DNA of 64,000 nucleotides, from positions 62,001 to 126,000 of the forward strand of contig NZ_PHFJ01000011.1 of NCBI RefSeq assembly GCF_003144535.1, in the 5' to 3' direction. Under the pieces are notes generated by a model, which did no database searches, had not been told where the DNA came from, and was given only the letters and a program-made list of their open reading frames with translations. This document shows, one piece after another, positions 44,866-55,515 of the stretch; position 1 is the stretch's first letter, and each line of letters begins with the position of its first letter. The DNA is from Proteus penneri (GTDB taxonomy: Bacteria; Pseudomonadota; Gammaproteobacteria; Enterobacterales; Enterobacteriaceae). A program made the translations under genes and the position numbers.

Positions 44866-45825
44866 CTAAATATCAAGAAGGTCGAATATTTGCTGTGGCT
44901 TTATCTCCGCAATATCCCCACCTTTTGCTTTCACTGACATTTGTGCCTTACCGTAACCGCCAATTAAACCGGGATCGGTAGGGCCAAAGAGCGTGATATT
45001 GGGTTTATCCAATGCCGCAGTTAAGTGACTTAACCCTGTATCGACAGACACCACACTTTTCGCACCCGCAATAACCTGAGCTACTTGTGCTAGCGACATT
45101 TTGGGCAATACATCAACATAGTCGAAATCTGCGGCTAAGCGAATGGCACGTTGATGTTCATGCTCTGCACCCCAAGGCAATTTAATGCGTATCCCTGAAT
45201 CTGCAAGTAGGGCGATTAATTCTCGCCAATGGGATTCTGGCCAGTGTTTTTCATCACGCGTAGTTGCGTGTAAAAAGACTAAATAAGGGCGCTCATCAAA
45301 GGCGGGAAGTGAGAGAAAATGCTGTGCAATCCCATAATCACCTTGAGATTGAGGGATCGGGTAATTTAAGCTTAAGGCAAATAGCTGGCGAATACGTTCA
45401 ACCGCATGCATTTTTTTACTGACATCGTGGCGAATATCATAGAAAAAACTGGCCAAAGGTTCACGAGCGCATTGACGCGAATAGCCGTGTTTAGTGCCTT
45501 TGGCGTATCGAGTCACTAAGAATGCACTTTTCAGTAAACCTTGTGCATCAATCACGGCATCATAATGATGCGCTTGAATAGCGCGACGAAATTGCATGCG
45601 CTCTGCACGAATAGGCGCACTAAACCAGTTTTTTCGCCAACGGCGTATCGCCACCGGGATCACTGTATCAACAGCTTGATGCCAACTTGGGATCTGGGCA
45701 AAACCCTCTTCGACTACCCAATCAAAACGAATATCAGGATAAACATTTATTGCATCAGTTAATGCTGGCAATGTATGTAACACATCGCCCATGGAAGAGG
45801 TTTTAACGATTAATACCCGCTTCAC
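44866..45825 (-). CDS. waaC: LPS heptosyltransferase I
   Basis: 319 aa, same as E. coli WaaC. RVLIVKTSSMGDVLHTLPAL is diagnostic; HATTRDEKHWPESHWRELIA near 188, and SVDTGLSHLTAALDKPNITL near 260 carries the donor site. It adds the first heptose to Kdo. The start overlaps the waaF stop by 4 bp in the hldD-waaF-waaC operon. Confidence 0.97.
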   Translation of the reverse strand: MKRVLIVKTSSMGDVLHTLPALTDAINVYPDIRFDWVVEEGFAQIPSWHQAVDTVIPVAIRRWRKNWFSAPIRAERMQFRRAIQAHHYDAVIDAQGLLKSAFLVTRYAKGTKHGYSRQCAREPLASFFYDIRHDVSKKMHAVERIRQLFALSLNYPIPQSQGDYGIAQHFLSLPAFDERPYLVFLHATTRDEKHWPESHWRELIALLADSGIRIKLPWGAEHEHQRAIRLAADFDYVDVLPKMSLAQVAQVIAGAKSVVSVDTGLSHLTAALDKPNITLFGPTDPGLIGGYGKAQMSVKAKGGDIAEIKPQQIFDLLDI

Positions 45826-46874
45826 GCTGCTGGCTCCGTTGACAATAAATTTTCTAATTCAGCAAAAACCTTCTCTGGCTGAATATCTATTAAGCTTTGG
45901 TGATAGCCTTGTTCGGCATCCCCTTTACGCACTTTGTGGTAGCCAGTAATTAAACGGATCACGCGTGCTTTATGGGATAACGGTGGCGTAAAATCAGGGC
46001 TACTTGGGCCATAAAGTGCGACTAACGGGCGCTCTAACGCGGCTGCAACGTGCATTAAACCAGAGTCATTACTGACAACAGCTTTACAAGATGCAATCAA
46101 GTTTACTGCTTGTTCAAGACTGGTTTTGCCAGCGAGATTAAAACAGGCTTCACGAGCTTCTGGCGTCAGCGTTTGTTTTATCTCTTCGCCTGCATCGTTG
46201 TCTTTTTGAGAGCCAAACAAGAAGATTTGATACCCTTGCTCTGTAATGAGTTTCTGCGCTAAAGCGGCATAATGATAATGAGGCCAACGTTTTGCGGGGC
46301 CAAATTCAGCGCCTGGGCAAAAACCAATAGCAGGACGTTGAGTAGATAATGAAAATTGATGCAATGTGGTAGAGATATCACTCTCGGTTACTGATAACTT
46401 AGGCCATAACAGAGGTTGAGGTAAATCAGTCGCTTTTTGGACTTTTAGTTTGTCATAAGCTAGCGCGACATAGCGTTCAACCATCAAAGGAAATGCATCT
46501 TTATCTAAAGGTCGCAAATCATTTAATAGACCATAGCGCATCTCTCCACGCCAGCCTGTACGCTTAGGAATATCTGCAAAGAAAGGCACTAATGCCGATT
46601 TAAATGAGTTAGGTAATACATAAGCATGCGTGTAACCATTCTCTTTTAATTGTTTTCCTAAACGACGGCGTTCACCAATGGCTAAAGCTCCATGACCTAA
46701 TGGCATTGGTATTGCATTATCAACTTCCGGCATCTTTTCTAATAATGGACGGCACCACGCTGGTGCCATCACATCAATCGTTGCCGCAGGATGTAATGCT
46801 TTCAATGTACGATAAAGACTTTGGGACATCATCATGTCCCCGACCCATGAAGGCCCTACCACAAAGATTTTCAT
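45822..46874 (-). CDS. waaF: LPS heptosyltransferase II
   Basis: 350 aa (E. coli 348). KIFVVGPSWVGDMMMSQSLY at the N-terminus, FCPGAEFGPAKRWPHYHYAA near 185, and VVSNDSGLMHVAAALERPLV near 258. It adds heptose II to heptose I. It is 9 bp downstream of hldD and overlaps waaC. Confidence 0.97.
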   Translation of the reverse strand: MKIFVVGPSWVGDMMMSQSLYRTLKALHPAATIDVMAPAWCRPLLEKMPEVDNAIPMPLGHGALAIGERRRLGKQLKENGYTHAYVLPNSFKSALVPFFADIPKRTGWRGEMRYGLLNDLRPLDKDAFPLMVERYVALAYDKLKVQKATDLPQPLLWPKLSVTESDISTTLHQFSLSTQRPAIGFCPGAEFGPAKRWPHYHYAALAQKLITEQGYQIFLFGSQKDNDAGEEIKQTLTPEAREACFNLAGKTSLEQAVNLIASCKAVVSNDSGLMHVAAALERPLVALYGPSSPDFTPPLSHKARVIRLITGYHKVRKGDAEQGYHQSLIDIQPEKVFAELENLLSTEPAA

Positions 46875-46883
46875 AAACAGCGA

Positions 46884-47822
46884 TTACTTACCTTGATTTA
46901 ACCATTGCATATAAAGCTCGACACCTTCGGCAACCGTTTTAAATGGTGCGGTATAACCTGCTTTACGTAAATTTGTTAGATCAGCTTGAGTAAAGGCTTG
47001 GTAACGACCTTTCAATTTTTCTGGGAACTCAATATGTTCGATAGAGAGATCTTTATCTTTATGATGAGCAATAACGGCATCCGCAACCGCTTGGAATGAT
47101 TCAGCACGACCTGTACCACAGTTAAAAATACCGGATACATTATTGCGCCAGAACCATAAATTAACCGCGGCAACATCACCCACATAAATAAAGTCACGTT
47201 GGAAGGTTTCGCTACCTTCAAATAATTTTGGATTTTGACCGGCATTGACTTGGTTATTTAAATGGAATGCAACACTTGCCATGCCACCTTTATGTCCTTC
47301 ACGAGGGCCATAAACATTAAAATAACGGAAGCCACAAATCATCGATTCTGCTTCAGGTAAAATCTGACGCACATATTCATCGAATAAGAATTTTGAATAA
47401 CCGTAGATATTTAAAGGTGCTTCGTATTTTCTCTCTTCAATAAAGTTATCCGTACGACCACCATAAGTAGCAGCGGAAGAGGCATATAAGAAAGGAATTT
47501 GGCGATCTAAGCAGTAGTGGAGTAGCTCTTTAGAATATTGATAGTTGTTATCCATCATATATTTGCCATCCCACTCAGTGGTAGAAGAGCAAGCACCTTC
47601 ATGGAAAACGGCATCAATATCACCAAAATCATCACCTGCAACAATACTCGCAATAAAGTCTTCTTTATCCATGTAATCAGTGATATTCAAATCAACCAAA
47701 TTCACGAACTTGGTGCCATCTTTAAGGTTATCAACAACCAATATATCGGTATAACCTTCATCATTTAATGCTTTAACAATATTGCTGCCGATAAAACCTG
47801 CACCGCCCGTGACGATAATCAT
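46884..47822 (-). CDS. hldD: ADP-L-glycero-D-manno-heptose 6-epimerase
   Basis: 312 aa (E. coli 310). Rossmann motif [40 protein letters not shown] near 75, and the SDR catalytic Y-x3-K as [14 protein letters not shown] near 140. It supplies the L,D-heptose donor for waaF and waaC, which follow in the same operon. Divergent from kbl across 265 bp. Confidence 0.98.
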   Translation of the reverse strand: MIIVTGGAGFIGSNIVKALNDEGYTDILVVDNLKDGTKFVNLVDLNITDYMDKEDFIASIVAGDDFGDIDAVFHEGACSSTTEWDGKYMMDNNYQYSKELLHYCLDRQIPFLYASSAATYGGRTDNFIEERKYEAPLNIYGYSKFLFDEYVRQILPEAESMICGFRYFNVYGPREGHKGGMASVAFHLNNQVNAGQNPKLFEGSETFQRDFIYVGDVAAVNLWFWRNNVSGIFNCGTGRAESFQAVADAVIAHHKDKDLSIEHIEFPEKLKGRYQAFTQADLTNLRKAGYTAPFKTVAEGVELYMQWLNQGK

Positions 47823-48087
47823 GTGGCTACCCCTTCATATAAAAATCTAAAATTAGCTCTAGGTCTATAATAACACTGAACAGCGTTAACGGTAGTATTC
47901 ATCACGGAATAACAAGCTGAAATTCTCGAAAAACACAGTGTGTATTAGTGATCTTAATTACACAAATAACATTATTTATTTACATTTGTCGTTTTTAATA
48001 GAGCAAAGGCATAAAATAAGAAACAACGTGATTGTATTATAATCAATTATAACCATAGTCTCTTTTTGTCTCTGTTTAGGAGAAAGT

Positions 48088-49287
48088 ATGCCTACTCCCG
48101 CGTTTTACCAACAAATTAATCAACAACTCGAACAAACTCGTCAAGATGGCCTGTTTAAAAATGAGCGCATCATCACTTCTTCACAAAACGCAGATATCGC
48201 CGTTGCTGACGGAAGCCATGTTATTAACTTCTGTGCCAATAACTATTTAGGTTTGGCTAATCATCCAAAATTAATTGAAGCTGCAAAAGCGGGTATGGAC
48301 AGCCACGGGTTTGGTATGGCTTCTGTGCGTTTTATTTGTGGTACTCAAGATTCACATAAAACATTAGAAAATAAAATCGCTGAATTTTTAGGAATGGAAG
48401 ATGCCATTCTGTATTCATCTTGCTTTGATGCGAATGGTGGATTATTTGAAACATTAATGGGCCCTGAAGATGCCATTATTTCTGATGCCTTAAACCATGC
48501 TTCTATTATCGATGGTGTGCGTTTATGTAAAGCAAAACGCTATCGCTACGCCAATAACGATATGGCAGAACTGCGCGCACAACTTGAAAAAGCTAAAGCA
48601 GATAATGCTCGCCACATTATGATCGCCACTGATGGTGTATTTTCAATGGATGGCGTGATTGCCGACCTAAAATCTATCTGTGATTTAGCGGATGAATTCG
48701 GTGCATTAGTGATGGTCGATGATTCGCATGCCGTGGGTTTTGTGGGGGCACAAGGTCGCGGAACCCATGAATATTGCGATGTAATGGGAAGAGTTGACAT
48801 TATCACGGGTACTTTAGGTAAAGCGCTAGGTGGTGCTTCTGGTGGTTATACCGCAGCTCGTAAAGAAGTGGTTGAGTGGTTACGTCAACGTTCTCGCCCT
48901 TATTTATTCTCCAATTCATTAGCCCCTGCAATTGTTTCAGCCTCTATTGCTGTTTTAGATATGCTGAAATCAGGAGATGAAATTCGTGCTCGTTTATGGC
49001 GTAACGCCTCACTTTTCCGTGAAAAAATGAGTGCGGCGGGTTTTACATTGGCTGGGGCAGATCATGCCATTATTCCAGTGATGTTAGGAGAGGCTAAATT
49101 AGCACAAGAGTTTGCAACACGCTTACTTGATGAAGGAATTTATGTCACAGGATTTTTCTATCCTGTTGTACCTCAAGGGCAAGCACGTATTCGTACACAA
49201 ATGTCGGCAGCACACACCACTGAACAAATTGAGCGTGCAGTGGCGGCATTTATCAAAATTGGCAAAGAACTTAATGTGATTGCATAA
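48088..49287 (+). CDS. kbl: 2-amino-3-ketobutyrate coenzyme A ligase
   Basis: 399 aa (E. coli 398). PLP fold [20 protein letters not shown] near 46, [18 protein letters not shown] near 208 and the PLP-lysine [16 protein letters not shown] near 238. It cleaves 2-amino-3-ketobutyrate to glycine and acetyl-CoA. The product of tdh, 9 bp downstream, is its substrate: together they degrade threonine. GGAG precedes the ATG. Confidence 0.98.
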   Translation: MPTPAFYQQINQQLEQTRQDGLFKNERIITSSQNADIAVADGSHVINFCANNYLGLANHPKLIEAAKAGMDSHGFGMASVRFICGTQDSHKTLENKIAEFLGMEDAILYSSCFDANGGLFETLMGPEDAIISDALNHASIIDGVRLCKAKRYRYANNDMAELRAQLEKAKADNARHIMIATDGVFSMDGVIADLKSICDLADEFGALVMVDDSHAVGFVGAQGRGTHEYCDVMGRVDIITGTLGKALGGASGGYTAARKEVVEWLRQRSRPYLFSNSLAPAIVSASIAVLDMLKSGDEIRARLWRNASLFREKMSAAGFTLAGADHAIIPVMLGEAKLAQEFATRLLDEGIYVTGFFYPVVPQGQARIRTQMSAAHTTEQIERAVAAFIKIGKELNVIA

Positions 49288-49296
49288 GGTTATTCT

Positions 49297-50322
49297 ATGA
49301 AAGCATTGTCAAAATTAAAAGCACAAGAAGGTATCTGGATGACCGATGTTCCAGTACCTGAAATTGGTCATAACGATGTGATGATCAAAATTCGCAAAAC
49401 AGCAATTTGTGGCACTGATGTTCATATTTATAACTGGGATGAGTGGTCACAAAAAACAATTCCTGTACCGATGGTTGTAGGTCATGAATATATCGGTGAA
49501 ATTGTGGCGATAGGGCAGGAAGTTAAAGGTTTTAATATTGGTGATCGTGTCTCGGGCGAAGGGCATATCACTTGTGGTCATTGTCGTAATTGTCGCGGTG
49601 GTCGCACTCATTTATGCCGTAATACTATTGGTGTAGGGGTAAATCGCCCGGGCTGTTTTGCTGAATATTTGGTTATCCCCGCCTTTAATGCATTTAAAAT
49701 TCCAGACAATATTCCTGATGAATTAGCGACTATTTTTGATCCCTTTGGTAATGCTGTACATACCGCATTATCTTTTGATTTAGTGGGCGAAGATGTGCTG
49801 GTTTCCGGCGCTGGCCCTATTGGTATCATGGCGGCTGCAATTTGTAAGCATGTTGGCGCTCGTCATGTGGTGATCACTGATGTTAATGAATATCGTCTTG
49901 ATCTTGCTAAAAAAATGGGCGTTACCCGAGCCGTAAATGTCAGCAAAGAAAACTTAATCGATGTGATGAAAGAGTTAGGTATGACTGAAGGATTTGATGT
50001 AGGTCTAGAAATGTCAGGCGCACCACCTGCGTTTCGTACCATGCTGAATACCATGAATCATGGCGGTCGTATTGCGCTGTTGGGTATTCCGCCTTCTGAT
50101 ATGGCAATTGATTGGGGACAAGTTATCTTTAAAGGACTGTTTATTAAAGGTATCTACGGTCGTGAGATGTTCGAAACATGGTATAAAATGGCAGCACTTA
50201 TTCAGTCTGGCCTTGATATTTCGCCTATTATTACGCATCAGTTTCCTATTGATGAATTCCAAAAAGGCTTTGATATCATGCGCTCAGGTCAATCTGGTAA
50301 AGTGATTTTAGATTGGCAGTAA
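49297..50322 (+). CDS. tdh: L-threonine 3-dehydrogenase
   Basis: 341 aa, as in E. coli. Catalytic zinc site [15 protein letters not shown] near 37-51 and GHEYIGEI near 62; structural zinc [15 protein letters not shown] near 93-107; NAD-binding [18 protein letters not shown] near 171. It oxidises threonine to 2-amino-3-ketobutyrate. Cotranscribed with kbl. Confidence 0.98.
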   Translation: MKALSKLKAQEGIWMTDVPVPEIGHNDVMIKIRKTAICGTDVHIYNWDEWSQKTIPVPMVVGHEYIGEIVAIGQEVKGFNIGDRVSGEGHITCGHCRNCRGGRTHLCRNTIGVGVNRPGCFAEYLVIPAFNAFKIPDNIPDELATIFDPFGNAVHTALSFDLVGEDVLVSGAGPIGIMAAAICKHVGARHVVITDVNEYRLDLAKKMGVTRAVNVSKENLIDVMKELGMTEGFDVGLEMSGAPPAFRTMLNTMNHGGRIALLGIPPSDMAIDWGQVIFKGLFIKGIYGREMFETWYKMAALIQSGLDISPIITHQFPIDEFQKGFDIMRSGQSGKVILDWQ

Positions 50323-50340
50323 TGAGTGATCATTAAGCGA

Positions 50341-50368
50341 AAAAAGAGCCTTAACAGGCTCTTTTTTA
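50341..50368. terminator. Bidirectional terminator between tdh and yibQ
   Basis: AAGAGCC / GGCTCTT stem with loop TTAACA, A-run before and TTTTTT after. It serves tdh (plus) and yibQ (minus). Confidence 0.88.
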
Positions 50369-50373
50369 TTGCG

Positions 50374-51339
50374 TTATTCTTTTATTTCACCCGTTTCGTT
50401 TGGAGTAGGCGTATTGGGTATTTTCTTTTTTTCTGATGAGCTAAATCCACTGGATAACGTATTAATTAGTGTACTTTTTTTCATCGAAATAATCGCTTTT
50501 TGTGCAGGTTTTAGCCAAGATGCAGGTTTTGGCTCTTGCGGTTGTTCTGTGGGGGGGGCAACTTTAGGCGGTTCGGGTTGTATCGGTTTTTCTGACTGTG
50601 GATTTAATAGAGTACTTGGTGCAACCAGTTGAATATCCGCAGGTAATAAAGGCAACTGTTGTTGTAATGCCCTTACAGTTGAGGGATGAGGATGTCCGAT
50701 AGCAATCGCAGAGCCATTTTTTCGCGCTAAAGCAATAGCACGATTAAGCTGTTGTCGGGTTTCGGCTTCCGTTTGCACATTATCTAAAAACACATGGCGA
50801 CGTAAAGAGGGAACGCCCGCGGCTTTGGCAGCAGTGGCAGCTTGTGTATTACCAATGGTTACGCTATCTAAAAAATAGAGGTTTGAGTGATTAAGCGCTT
50901 TAATGACTCTATCCATCGCTTGTCTATCTGATGTCATCGCACTACCCATATGGTTATTCATACCGACAGCGTAAGGCACATTATTAATAGCATGTTGAAT
51001 AATACGATTAATTTCAGCCTGATCCATAGACGGTTTTAAGGTATCGCGTTCTAGCGGTTGTTTGCTTATTGGCGCCATAGGCATGTGGATCAGGATTTCC
51101 CGCCCTTGTGCATGTGCTCTCGTCGCGATTTCTTTTCCATGAGGAGAATCAGGTAAAATAGCGATAGAAACGGCTGTAGGGAGTTGTAAAATCTGGTTAT
51201 CTTCTTTTTTTCGATAACCAAAGTCATCAATCACAATGGCTAATTTGGCTGCAAATACAGGTGTACTTACAACCAGACTTAGCAACATTAAACTAAGTAA
51301 AAACGGACGCTTGCGTTGTAATGTGCCAAGTAATTTCAA
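50374..51339 (-). CDS. yibQ: Divergent polysaccharide deacetylase YibQ
   Basis: 321 aa from TTG 51337-51339, chosen because GGGAGG lies 5 nt upstream and ends the preceding envC. An upstream TTG reading lacks a site. Signal peptide: RPFLLSLMLLSLVVSTPVFA. The deacetylase-like domain has AKLAIVIDDFGYR, ILIHMPMAPISKQPLERDTL near 83, VGMNNHMGSAMTSD and AIGHPHPSTVRALQQ near 215. The C-terminal third is Pro/Ser/Lys rich and poorly conserved. Periplasmic; substrate unknown; follows envC by 2 bp. Confidence 0.9.
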   Translation of the reverse strand: MKLLGTLQRKRPFLLSLMLLSLVVSTPVFAAKLAIVIDDFGYRKKEDNQILQLPTAVSIAILPDSPHGKEIATRAHAQGREILIHMPMAPISKQPLERDTLKPSMDQAEINRIIQHAINNVPYAVGMNNHMGSAMTSDRQAMDRVIKALNHSNLYFLDSVTIGNTQAATAAKAAGVPSLRRHVFLDNVQTEAETRQQLNRAIALARKNGSAIAIGHPHPSTVRALQQQLPLLPADIQLVAPSTLLNPQSEKPIQPEPPKVAPPTEQPQEPKPASWLKPAQKAIISMKKSTLINTLSSGFSSSEKKKIPNTPTPNETGEIKE

Positions 51340-51341
51340 AC

Positions 51342-52634
51342 CTACCTCCCAAGCCAAGGAACAGGGTTTACTGCTTTTCCTTGACGTCTAATTTCAAAAT
51401 AGAGTGCTGAACGCTCTTGCCCACCACTGTTACCAACTAAAGCAATAGGCTGGCCTGCTTTAACCTGTTGACCAACACTCACTAAAGCACTTTGGTTATA
51501 ACCGTAAAGGCTCATATCACCTTTACCATGCTCAACCACAACCACTAAACCATAGCCTTGAAGCCAATCGGCTAATAGCACTCGCCCATCAGCAATGGCT
51601 TTTACTTCTGTGCCTTGTGCAGCAGGTATGACAATTCCTTTCCAACGTAATTCACCAGAGCCAGAAATAGATTCACCAAAACGGTGTAATAAAGAGCCTC
51701 TTATTGGCCAAATTGCTTGTCCCGCAGGTTTACCTAAACCACCAGTACGTGACATCAATGATTGCTCTTCAGCTGTTGGTTTATAGGTTGAACCGCGCTG
51801 TTGAGCTTCTCGTTGTTTGGCTGCAATGCGTGCCGCTTCTCGGGCTTCACGTTCTGCGCGAGCTTTGGCTTCTCGCTCTGCTTGCGCAATTTTATTTCTT
51901 AATCGCGCTTCGTTAGCTCGCATAGTGGCTAAGTTTTTCTGATCCGCTTTTAAGGTGGATTCAAGTTGGGTTAGTGTTTTTTGTCGCGCGGCTAATGCGT
52001 TATCCAGCTTTTGTTTTTCTTGCTGTTGTTTTGTTAAGACCTGTTTTTGTTCGTTTTGTTTTGCTTGCTGTGCGGCTTTTTCTGCTTCTAGTTCTTTTGA
52101 GGTTTCAGCCAGTTCGGCCATTGTCTCTTTGCGCGCATCATTGATATAGCTGTAATACGCTAAAATACGCTCTTCACGTTGGCCTTCTTCACCTCGAAAT
52201 AGAAGCTCTATACCTTGATGTTTACCCTGACGATAAGCCGCATCCATTTGGCGAGCTAATAACTCTTGTTGAGACTGATACTGTTTTTGTAGACGTGCAA
52301 TATTTGCGGTAATGGTTTTTATCTCTTTACCTAATGTTTGTAAGCGGTTTTGTGTTTCGTGCACAGAGCGACTGGCATTAGAGATTTGGGTTTCTTGCGT
52401 TTTTAATTGATTAAGAAGTGCAGTTCGTTGTTTTTGCTGTTCTTGAACCTGTTTTTCTTTTTCTGCGATCGTGGTTTGTAGATCTTTTAGCTGATTACGA
52501 TTATCTGTTAATGTGTTAGCAAAAACAGGAGATGCAGAAAAGAGCGTTGTGCTAATGATCAACATGATTAACGGTAAAGAAAATACACGATAAGACGGAT
52601 GTGTTTTTTTTTGAAGATCCATTTTCTTTGCCAT
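51342..52634 (-). CDS. envC: Murein hydrolase activator EnvC
   Basis: 430 aa (E. coli 419). Signal region LPLIMLIISTTLFSASPVFA at about 20-40. Two long coiled-coil stretches (about 45-140 and 165-290) with an intervening amphipathic segment regulate it in E. coli via FtsEX. The C-terminal degenerate LytM domain (about 315-430) has ELRWKGIVIPAAQGTEVKAI, GLVVVVEHGKGDMSLYGYN and SGGQERSALYFEIRRQGKAV. It activates AmiA and AmiB at the septum. Confidence 0.96.
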   Translation of the reverse strand: MAKKMDLQKKTHPSYRVFSLPLIMLIISTTLFSASPVFANTLTDNRNQLKDLQTTIAEKEKQVQEQQKQRTALLNQLKTQETQISNASRSVHETQNRLQTLGKEIKTITANIARLQKQYQSQQELLARQMDAAYRQGKHQGIELLFRGEEGQREERILAYYSYINDARKETMAELAETSKELEAEKAAQQAKQNEQKQVLTKQQQEKQKLDNALAARQKTLTQLESTLKADQKNLATMRANEARLRNKIAQAEREAKARAEREAREAARIAAKQREAQQRGSTYKPTAEEQSLMSRTGGLGKPAGQAIWPIRGSLLHRFGESISGSGELRWKGIVIPAAQGTEVKAIADGRVLLADWLQGYGLVVVVEHGKGDMSLYGYNQSALVSVGQQVKAGQPIALVGNSGGQERSALYFEIRRQGKAVNPVPWLGR

Positions 52635-52849
52635 CTGACCAACGTACCTTTCATAACAGTTTGTAAGATTATTTCATGCCACAAAACAACTGACCAGCTA
52701 ACACGAAATAAAGCCGAAATTTCAGATAATACCTAACAGGTAATCTATTCAATTAATAAGAGATTATAAAGCAATAATAGTGGAAGAGAGGAAAAAAGAG
52801 GTAATCTATGTGACAGCGCAATAGATTATCACGCTGTCTAAGATAGAGA

Positions 52850-54178
52850 TTATTCGACGATAGTACCCCACAGATCATATTCATCTGCATGTTCAATAAG
52901 CACACGAACGATTTGCCCTGGTTCTACATCAAATTGCTCATTGAGATAAACGGCACCATCAATTTCAGGCGCATCAGCCATACTGCGACCAATTGCCCCC
53001 TCTTCATCGACTTCATCAATCATAACAAGCAACACTTTACCGATTTTCTCTTGCAGACGTTCAGTCGAAATTTGTTGCTGTAATTGCATAAAGCGATGAT
53101 AACGCTCTTCTTTCACTTCTTCAGGCACTTGATCTGCCAGTTCATTTGCTTTCGCACCATCAACAGGGCTGTATTTAAAGCAACCTACGCGATCTAAACG
53201 TGCTTCGGTGAGGAAATCCAATAGCATTTGGAAATCTTCTTCTGTTTCACCCGGAAAACCGACAATAAAGGTAGAACGTAAAGTTAATTCTGGGCAAATT
53301 TCACGCCAGCGTTTTACGCGCTCTAAGGTACGCTCAACGGAACCTGGGCGTTTCATTAGTTTTAAAATCTTAGGGCTAGCATGCTGTAATGGAATATCCA
53401 AATAAGGCAAAATTTTACCTTCAGCCATTAAAGGAATGACATCATCGACATGTGGGTATGGATAAACATAATGTAAGCGAACCCAAATACCTAATTTTGC
53501 CAGTTGTTCACATAAACTGACCATACTGGTTTTGACAGGCATTCCATCCCAAAAGCCTGTTTGATGTTTAGTATCCACACCGTAAGCAGAAGTGTCTTGA
53601 GAAATAACCAGTAACTCTTTTACGCCCGCATTAACTAATCTTTTTGCTTCACTTAATACTTCACCAATTGGACGGCTATCTAAATCACCTCGCATTGATG
53701 GGATGATGCAGAAAGTACAACGATGATTACAGCCTTCAGAAATTTTTAAGTACGCGTAATGACGAGGCGTTAATTTTACACCCTGTTCAGGAACAAGGCT
53801 GAGAAAAGGGTTGTGATCAGGTTTGGGGACATAGTGGTGAATATGAGATAAAACTTGTTCATAACTATGAGGCCCTGTGATTTCGAGTACTTTAGGATGC
53901 ACTTCACGGATTTGATTTTCTTTGGCACCTAAACAGCCAGTAACAATGACTTTACCGTTTTCATCGAGTGCTTCACCAATCGCTTCTAGCGATTCTTGTA
54001 CTGCGCTGTCAATAAACCCACAGGTGTTGACGATGACTAAATCAGCATCATTATAGGTAGGGACGACTTGATAACCTTCTGTACGCAGTTCGGTTAGGAT
54101 ACGTTCAGAGTCCACTAAATTTTTAGGGCAACCTAATGAAACGAATCCAATTTTAGGCACTTGATTTGTTTGCGACAT
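52850..54178 (-). CDS. rimO: Ribosomal protein S12 methylthiotransferase
   Basis: 442 aa (E. coli 441). The N-terminal UPF0004 domain has [20 protein letters not shown] with the first 4Fe-4S Cys; NTCGFIDSA and VTGCLGAKE supply the other two. The radical SAM cluster CNHRCTFC is near 150, and a C-terminal TRAM domain begins about 375. It methylthiolates Asp of S12. In E. coli gpmM occupies this place between envC and yibN; rimO is elsewhere. Confidence 0.97.
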   Translation of the reverse strand: MSQTNQVPKIGFVSLGCPKNLVDSERILTELRTEGYQVVPTYNDADLVIVNTCGFIDSAVQESLEAIGEALDENGKVIVTGCLGAKENQIREVHPKVLEITGPHSYEQVLSHIHHYVPKPDHNPFLSLVPEQGVKLTPRHYAYLKISEGCNHRCTFCIIPSMRGDLDSRPIGEVLSEAKRLVNAGVKELLVISQDTSAYGVDTKHQTGFWDGMPVKTSMVSLCEQLAKLGIWVRLHYVYPYPHVDDVIPLMAEGKILPYLDIPLQHASPKILKLMKRPGSVERTLERVKRWREICPELTLRSTFIVGFPGETEEDFQMLLDFLTEARLDRVGCFKYSPVDGAKANELADQVPEEVKEERYHRFMQLQQQISTERLQEKIGKVLLVMIDEVDEEGAIGRSMADAPEIDGAVYLNEQFDVEPGQIVRVLIEHADEYDLWGTIVE

Positions 54179-54537
54179 GCTCGTGTTCTCAATACTTTTA
54201 AATAAATAACAGATAGTTGTTGTATCTCAGACAGGTATAAATCTTACGTAATATGGGCGATTTTATACGTAAGTAGCCACTATTAGGGATGTTGATTTAT
54301 TAATAGCTTGCCTGAAGAGGGATCCTGTAGAGTAAAAAGGTAAGGCCTTTTCAATTCATCATTTTTCACGGAACCGACACTAATGGTACATAAATCCGTC
54401 AATAAAAAAAATGATTGTTGAGAAACTTTCCGCAAAAACTGAAAGAGAAACGCAGGAATAGGCTGTAATTGCGCCATGACAAAGGTATACTTTGGCTCTT
54501 TGATACTATTTTTAACTAACGAGAGTGATTGCATCCT
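54179..54537. other. Divergent intergenic region rimO/yibN
   Basis: 359 bp. It must hold the rimO and yibN promoters; TATACT at about 54497 and GATACT at about 54503 are candidate -10 elements for yibN, without good -35 partners. A 64-codon minus-strand ORF (54283-54477) is open but has no ribosome site. No glutaredoxin, gpmM fragment or RNA gene was seen. Confidence 0.45.
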
Positions 54538-54975
54538 ATGCTGCAAGAAGTAATGCAATTTTTCAACCGGCACACCCTGTTAAGTTTTGTTTGGGTTGCG
54601 CTGCTGGTGGCGGTCATCGTATTGACCTTTAAAGGGCTTTTTTCTAAGACGAAAAATATTTCCCGTACAGAAGCGATTTCTTTGATAAATAAAGAGAATG
54701 CGGTGTGTGTTGATATCCGTAGCCGTGATGAATTCCGTAAAGGACACATCATTGATTCTATCAATTTAACGCCTTCTGAAATCAAAAATAATAATATTGC
54801 TGAGCTGGAGAAATATAAATCACAGCCAGTTATTGTTGTATCACCGTCAGGCATTGAAGGTGCAAAACCGGCAGAAAGCTTAATTAAACTCGGTTTTGAA
54901 AAAGTCTTTATCTTAAAAGATGGTCTTTCAGGCTGGAGTGGTGAAAATTTACCACTGGCTAAAGGTAAAAAATAA
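54538..54975 (+). CDS. yibN: Membrane-anchored rhodanese-like protein YibN
   Basis: 145 aa from ATG 54538 ([20 protein letters not shown]). One N-terminal membrane segment, [18 protein letters not shown]. The rhodanese domain (about 45-140) has [20 protein letters not shown] and [12 protein letters not shown]. At the usual active-site loop, [14 protein letters not shown] has Ser where catalytic rhodaneses have Cys, so it is probably not a sulfurtransferase. Upstream of secB. Confidence 0.92.
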   Translation: MLQEVMQFFNRHTLLSFVWVALLVAVIVLTFKGLFSKTKNISRTEAISLINKENAVCVDIRSRDEFRKGHIIDSINLTPSEIKNNNIAELEKYKSQPVIVVSPSGIEGAKPAESLIKLGFEKVFILKDGLSGWSGENLPLAKGKK

Positions 54976-55044
54976 CGAGCGGGCAGATTGAGTTCTATAC
55001 TTACTGCTATTCAATTAATAAGGATATAAAAAGGTAAGATTATT

Positions 55045-55515
55045 ATGTCAGAACAGCAAAACCAAGAGATGACTTTTCAAATTCAACGTATCTATACAAA
55101 AGATATCTCTTTTGAAGCGCCTAATGCCCCACAAGTTTTCCAAAAAGAGTGGCAACCAGAAGTTAAATTAGATTTAGATACTTCTTCTAACACTTTAGCT
55201 GAAAACGTCTATGAAGTTATTCTGCGCGTTACTGTAACTGCAACTATGGATAACGAAACTGCATTCCTGTGTGAAGTGCAACAAGCAGGTATCTTCACCG
55301 TTGAAGGTATTGAAGGCACTCAATTAGCACATTGCTTAGGTGCATATTGCCCTAACGTTCTGTTCCCTTATGCTCGTGAATGTATCACTAACTTAGTCAG
55401 CCGTGGTACTTTCCCACAACTGAACTTAGCACCAGTTAACTTTGATGCGTTGTTTATGAACTATTTACAACAGCAACAAACTGATGCCGCTAATGAAGGG
55501 GCTGAAGAAGCTTAA
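55045..55515 (+). CDS. secB: Protein-export chaperone SecB
   Basis: 156 aa (E. coli 155). [20 protein letters not shown] near the N-terminus, then [20 protein letters not shown] and LCPYARE-type sequence in [20 protein letters not shown] near 110-129. The acidic C-tail ends GAEEA. It holds preproteins unfolded and delivers them to SecA. Its stop overlaps the gpsA ATG by one base. grxC, which precedes secB in E. coli, is absent here. Confidence 0.98.
   Translation: MSEQQNQEMTFQIQRIYTKDISFEAPNAPQVFQKEWQPEVKLDLDTSSNTLAENVYEVILRVTVTATMDNETAFLCEVQQAGIFTVEGIEGTQLAHCLGAYCPNVLFPYARECITNLVSRGTFPQLNLAPVNFDALFMNYLQQQQTDAANEGAEEA

Noticed and set aside
54283-54573. 96-codon minus-strand ORF opposite the yibN start
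   Set aside because: It overlaps the yibN start region, has no ribosome site for its first or internal (54477) start, and resembles no family I know. Kept only as part of the intergenic description.
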